A DNA stretch of 23,019 nucleotides from a virus. The position numbers and the translations under genes are program-made. The notes under the pieces are model-generated. The model was not told the DNA's origin, searched no databases, and saw nothing but the letters and a program-made list of their open reading frames with translations. The stretch lies in IMG/VR virus record IMGVR_UViG_3300046028_001478, positions 1 through 23,019 of that record, one strand, 5' to 3'. Below, in pieces: positions 20,422-23,019 of the stretch (positions are counted from its first letter, which is position 1; every line of letters starts with the position of its first letter).

Positions 20422-20612
20422 AGGGTTTAAAAAGCTGCGGTAAATGCAAAGGCGGTGAGTGCAAGGGCGGTAAGGGTTGCATGAGAGAAGAAAAAGAAGA
20501 AAGCATGGAATATTCCAATAAAAATGGCAAAAAAGGCATGACTGTAGCAATTATGCTGGCTATGCCTAAACGTGGTCAGCGCACTGCTACTAACAAGGCG
20601 AAGAAGAAATGA
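20418..20612 (+). CDS. Small Cys/Lys-rich protein
   Basis: 64 residues. The N-terminus CGKCKGGECKGGKGC has four Cys in 15 residues, a metal-knuckle-like motif, followed by an acidic stretch (REEKEESMEYS) and a basic end (GQRTATNKAKKK). No family recognised. ATGA junctions join it to both neighbours. The strong Gly/Lys/Cys composition could chelate a metal ion. Confidence 0.6.
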   Translation: MKGLKSCGKCKGGECKGGKGCMREEKEESMEYSNKNGKKGMTVAIMLAMPKRGQRTATNKAKKK

Positions 20613-20758
20613 AGCCCGGACTTTACGCAAACATTAACGCAAAACGCAAGCGTATCGCTGAAGGATCAGGCGAAAAGATGCGTAAGGTAGGCGCTAAAGG
20701 CGCTCCGACCAAGGCTGATTTTAAAGAATCGGCTAAGACTGCAAAGAAAAAGAAATGA
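20609..20758 (+). CDS. Small basic phage protein of the KPGLYANI type
   Basis: 49 residues, MKPGLYANINAKRKRIAEGS, then GEKMRKVGAKGAPTKADFKE and a poly-Lys end. The MKPGLYANI...KRKRI...GSGEKMRK pattern is familiar from many phage genomes, typically beside DUF5872 and DUF6496 proteins, with unknown function. About a third of residues are Lys or Arg, fitting a DNA-binding or virion-internal basic peptide. ATGA junctions on both sides. Confidence 0.72.
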   Translation: MKPGLYANINAKRKRIAEGSGEKMRKVGAKGAPTKADFKESAKTAKKKK

Positions 20759-21006
20759 TTAAGCGTGGCAAAGAGGAGTTTGCTGGCTATAACAAACCTA
20801 AAAAGACACCTAATCATCCTACTAAAAGCCACGTTGTATTGGCTAAAGAGGGTGACGAGGTTAAGTTGATTAGGTTTGGTCAGCAGGGTGCTACAGGTAG
20901 CCCTGACGGTTCAAAGCGTAATGAGGCATTTAAGGCTCGTCATGCCAAGAACATAGAAAAGGGCAAGATGTCTGCTGCATTTTGGGCTAACAAAGTTAAG
21001 TGGTGA
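20755..21006 (+). CDS. DUF5872-like small phage protein
   Basis: 83 residues. GYNKPKKTPNHPTKSHVVLA, IRFGQQGATGSP and FKARHAKNIEKGKMSAAFWA, ending NKVKW, match the DUF5872-like group. It is linked by ATGA to the upstream basic protein and by GTGA to the acetyltransferase-like gene. No catalytic residues apparent. It is a recurring partner of the two preceding small proteins, implying a shared role that remains undefined. Confidence 0.75.
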   Translation: MIKRGKEEFAGYNKPKKTPNHPTKSHVVLAKEGDEVKLIRFGQQGATGSPDGSKRNEAFKARHAKNIEKGKMSAAFWANKVKW

Positions 21007-21512
21007 GATACACGTATGGCCTTGAGAACATCAAGGTAAGAGATTGGGGCGAGGGCGCTGATGTAAAAATTGGCTCATTTTGCTCTATTGCTGATAATGT
21101 AACTATATTTATTGGTGGAAACCATAGAACTGATTGGGTAACAACTTATCCATTTGGTCACATTAATCAAGACGTATTCCCGCATCATGGAGATGGACAC
21201 CCAGTAACTAAGGGTGATGTAGTTATTGGCAATGATGTATGGTTAGGATCAGGCTGTACGATAATGTCTGGCGTTACTATTGGTGATGGTGCGGTAGTTT
21301 CAGCTAGTTCGATGGTTGTAAAGGATGTTCCTCCGTATGCTATTGTTGGTGGCAATCCAGCAAAGGTACTGAAATATCGGTTTACTGAAAATCAGATAAA
21401 GAGATTGATTGATAAGCCGTGGTGGGAGCTACCAGATAGCCGTATAAACGATTTAATCCCACTTTTATGCTCTGATAATGTCGAGGATTTAATTGCTGCC
21501 AAAAACTCTTAA
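21003..21512 (+). CDS. Left-handed beta-helix O-acetyltransferase (CatB/XAT-like)
   Basis: 169 residues from GTG 21003, which overlaps the previous stop as GTGA; GTG 21000 is the alternative. Hexapeptide repeats (VKIGSFCSIADN, DVVIGNDVWLGSGCTIMSGV, TIGDGAVVSASSMV) define the beta-helix. The loop IGGNHRTDWVTTYPFGH carries the catalytic His (H41) of xenobiotic/sugar acetyltransferases, and VGGNPAKVLKYRF is the family C-terminal signature. It would move an acetyl group from acetyl-CoA to a sugar or small acceptor. It is followed by a methyltransferase and a glycosyltransferase, so a surface or virion glycan is the likely acceptor. Confidence 0.85.
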   Translation: MRYTYGLENIKVRDWGEGADVKIGSFCSIADNVTIFIGGNHRTDWVTTYPFGHINQDVFPHHGDGHPVTKGDVVIGNDVWLGSGCTIMSGVTIGDGAVVSASSMVVKDVPPYAIVGGNPAKVLKYRFTENQIKRLIDKPWWELPDSRINDLIPLLCSDNVEDLIAAKNS

Positions 21513-22032
21513 TTTAGGTTCTGGTAAGGATTGGAAAGATTCCTACTTTAACGCAGACATATTGCTTAGAGTCAATCCTGATTGGTGGGTAGATATATCT
21601 AAGGTTGAATTTGGTCAAGTCATTGATTCACCAAGATTCGGCAAAGTAAAGATTGAGAAAGGTATGTTTGAGACAATCGTCGCAAATGACGTGTTAGAGC
21701 ATATACCTGACTTAGTTAAAGCGATGTCAAACTGCAAAGATTTATTAGCAGATAAAGGTGAGTTTCATATTCATGTTCCCTACGAGTTATCTCTAGGAGC
21801 CTGGCAAGACCCTACTCATGTTCGAGCTTTTAACGAGAATAGTTGGCTGTACTATACGGATTGGCATTGGTATTTAGGTTGGGAAGATCGGTTTAATTTG
21901 AAATCATTAGAGTTTCAGTTGTCTGAATTTGGTCAGGAACTAATGGATAAAAATATTCCTATTGATGAGGAAGTTTTACGTATTCCACGGGCAATTGATT
22001 CTATGAAGGTGGTTTTGTGCAAGCAATCGTGA
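21493..22032 (+). CDS. SAM-dependent methyltransferase-like protein, TTG start
   Basis: 179 residues. TTG 21493 is the first in-frame start, with GAGG 6 bases upstream, overlapping the previous gene by 20 bp; no ATG lies near. Motif I LNLGSG (6-11), NADILL with D22 and ANDVLEHIPDLVKAMSN are class I methyltransferase features, close to the Methyltransf_11 pattern; HIHVPYE is the next strand. The fold continues to the C-terminus with aromatic-rich substrate segments (WLYYTDWHWYLGW). It sits between acetyl- and glycosyltransferase genes, suggesting it methylates the same glycan or its precursor. The substrate is inferred. Confidence 0.75.
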   Translation: MLPKTLNLGSGKDWKDSYFNADILLRVNPDWWVDISKVEFGQVIDSPRFGKVKIEKGMFETIVANDVLEHIPDLVKAMSNCKDLLADKGEFHIHVPYELSLGAWQDPTHVRAFNENSWLYYTDWHWYLGWEDRFNLKSLEFQLSEFGQELMDKNIPIDEEVLRIPRAIDSMKVVLCKQS

Positions 22033-22700
22033 TCTGTAGTACAGGGAATATAGGGCTGGCGGTATTGCTGACTTCATTAGAGGTTTATGCGCCACAGATA
22101 CCTATTTATCTTAGCTGCAATGCAACAAAGAAGTATGGCAAGCACATAAAGGTACTACCGAACATGGAGTCTAACTTCGGTGATGCCTACAATGTAGCTA
22201 CAGACTATGCGTTTAAGGATGGCTACGATTCAGTTATCCTGGCTAATGATGACGTAGTGCTAACACCTAGCACAGTCAATAGGATGTCGGTAGATTGGGC
22301 ATTGCTAGAGAACGCTGACTACAAACTAGGTTTCTTAGGTGCTAGATCAGACTTTGTATTGCCGGAACAGAATATACGTTTTCCTATCGTTGATGACGAT
22401 ATAGTAGGACTACGCTATCGCAGTGAGAACTTAATAAAGAAAGCCAATACCATTGCGCCAATATTCGCAGCGGTATCAAAGGAAGCCTGGCAAGTAGCTA
22501 AGTTTCCAAGCGTAAACTGGTATTCTGATAACATTATCTGCGATGACATGACTAAGGCTGGATTCACTCACTGGGTAAGCAGAGGATATGTGCATCACGC
22601 AGGAAGTCAGACAGTAGGTAATGACTTTGCTAAATGTCATGAGGATAGTAGGGCATGGATACGGCAGAATAGGCCGGATGTATACGATACGTATTATTAA
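22017..22700 (+). CDS. GT-A-type glycosyltransferase-like protein
   Basis: 227 residues from GTG 22017, with AAGGTGG a few bases upstream, overlapping the methyltransferase gene by 16 bp. Order of features: MQAIVICSTGNIG nucleotide-binding start, YNVATDYAFKDGYDSVILAN leading to DD (78-79) as the metal-binding acidic pair, FGFLGARSD-like middle, and a C-terminal VSRGYVHHAGSQTV typical of GT-A enzymes. It probably transfers an activated sugar to a surface, virion or DNA-linked acceptor. No membrane segment. It completes a three-gene modification cassette next to terminase. Confidence 0.7.
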   Translation: MQAIVICSTGNIGLAVLLTSLEVYAPQIPIYLSCNATKKYGKHIKVLPNMESNFGDAYNVATDYAFKDGYDSVILANDDVVLTPSTVNRMSVDWALLENADYKLGFLGARSDFVLPEQNIRFPIVDDDIVGLRYRSENLIKKANTIAPIFAAVSKEAWQVAKFPSVNWYSDNIICDDMTKAGFTHWVSRGYVHHAGSQTVGNDFAKCHEDSRAWIRQNRPDVYDTYY

Positions 22701-22727
22701 GCATGACACCTGAAAGGTAATGCAAAA

Positions 22728-23019
22728 ATGGAAACAGAAATCACCAAAGTGCAGGAAGATGCACGAATAGCTAATCTTACTAACATGGGTAAGGGTAGGA
22801 CTAAGGGAGTACCTAACAAGAGTACGCAGATAGTTAGGGAAGCCATTGCTAATCTACTAGAGCGTAATGCTCCAAACATGGACAGATGGCTCAATGAAGT
22901 AGCGCAAGAAGACCCGTATAAGGCACTAGACTTGATGAACAAGCTCAGTGAGTACCATATACCTAAACTGGCTAGGACAGAGGTAACAGGCGCAGACGGT
23001 GGAGCGCAACAACACGTAT
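22728..23019 (+). CDS. Terminase small subunit-like protein (3' partial)
   Basis: 97 visible residues; the frame runs off the window. After METEITKVQEDARIAN comes GKGRTKGVPNKSTQIVREAI, a basic, HTH-like start, then APNMDRWLNEVAQEDPYKAL and LSEYHIPKLARTEVTGADGG. This pattern is common in phage proteins annotated as terminase small subunit, which recognise the packaging site and load the large subunit. AAAGG lies upstream of ATG 22728. The gene for the large subunit would be expected just beyond the window. The family assignment is moderately secure, since related proteins are sometimes only called DNA-packaging proteins. Confidence 0.62.
   Translation, partial: METEITKVQEDARIANLTNMGKGRTKGVPNKSTQIVREAIANLLERNAPNMDRWLNEVAQEDPYKALDLMNKLSEYHIPKLARTEVTGADGGAQQHV

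Noticed and set aside
1-23019. Integrase, attachment site or insertion sequence
   Set aside because: No tyrosine or serine recombinase, transposase or terminal repeats were found. The Cro-like HTH alone does not show lysogeny.

Overview
The window is a stretch of a tailed double-stranded DNA bacteriophage (Caudoviricetes) infecting a Gram-negative bacterium. It opens inside a virion gene and closes inside a terminase-small-subunit-like gene. Nearly every base is coding, genes overlap by TAATG or ATGA junctions, and virion, lysis, recombination and replication genes sit in uninterrupted strings. The protein types (C1q-like virion protein, a fibre starting KISEFDTNPALNTDI, a Gly-rich tip, DUF1376, DUF5872-like and DUF6496-like small proteins) are those I associate with environmental phages of freshwater or marine proteobacteria. 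The exact host cannot be read from the sequence. No integrase, capsid, portal, DNA polymerase or RNA polymerase lies in this window.

Layout. 1-8185 (+): end of the virion module, with a C1q-like protein, a small GNAT-like protein, three large low-complexity internal or ejection-type proteins, then a fibre and a Gly-rich tip protein. 8185-9889 (+): lysis module (two small coiled-coil membrane proteins, a three-TM holin-like protein and a GH24 lysozyme with an E-C-T catalytic triad). 9879-11038 (+): a Cys-rich small protein and an HTH plus metallophosphoesterase protein. 10983-13734 (-): an early operon read leftwards, with four tiny genes (three of them too short for routine ORF calling), an ERF-type single-strand annealing protein, a 78-aa protein with an SSB-like DDIPF tail, a pair of hairpins, an XRE-type HTH regulator, a small membrane protein, a MazG-like protein and a winged-helix-like protein. 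13735-13995: divergent control region with a promoter for the leftward operon, two interlocked AT-rich inverted repeats, a palindrome and two sets of 9-bp tandem repeats. 13996-14685 (+): short early operon of zinc ribbon, wHTH-like protein and a TTG-started zinc ribbon. 14693-14797 (+): a candidate structured RNA with its own promoter and an intrinsic terminator. 14810-23019 (+): replication (DUF1376 protein, DnaB-type helicase without primase), small unknown genes, two PD-(D/E)XK nucleases, a PAPS-reductase-like protein, a small MazG-like protein, a Ref/HNH nuclease, a chain of four tiny Lys-rich genes, an acetyltransferase-methyltransferase-glycosyltransferase cassette and the terminase-like gene.

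How it fits together. The leftward operon supplies recombination and regulation, and the rightward operon supplies helicase loading and unwinding. With no polymerase or primase seen here, the phage probably borrows the host replisome; the SSB-like tail on the small protein fits recruitment of host SSB partners. The sugar/acyl/methyl transferase cassette just upstream of the packaging gene probably decorates a surface or virion component.

Most notable non-coding signal: 14693-14797. An 18-bp stem closes a three-way junction and ends in seven T. The 7-nt joining strand inside the junction is perfectly complementary to 7 nt at the predicted 5' end, so the RNA can form a pseudoknot or switch between terminator and antiterminator folds. 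Its promoter hexamers and 17-nt spacing (TTGCAG/TATAGT) are identical to those of the leftward operon promoter.
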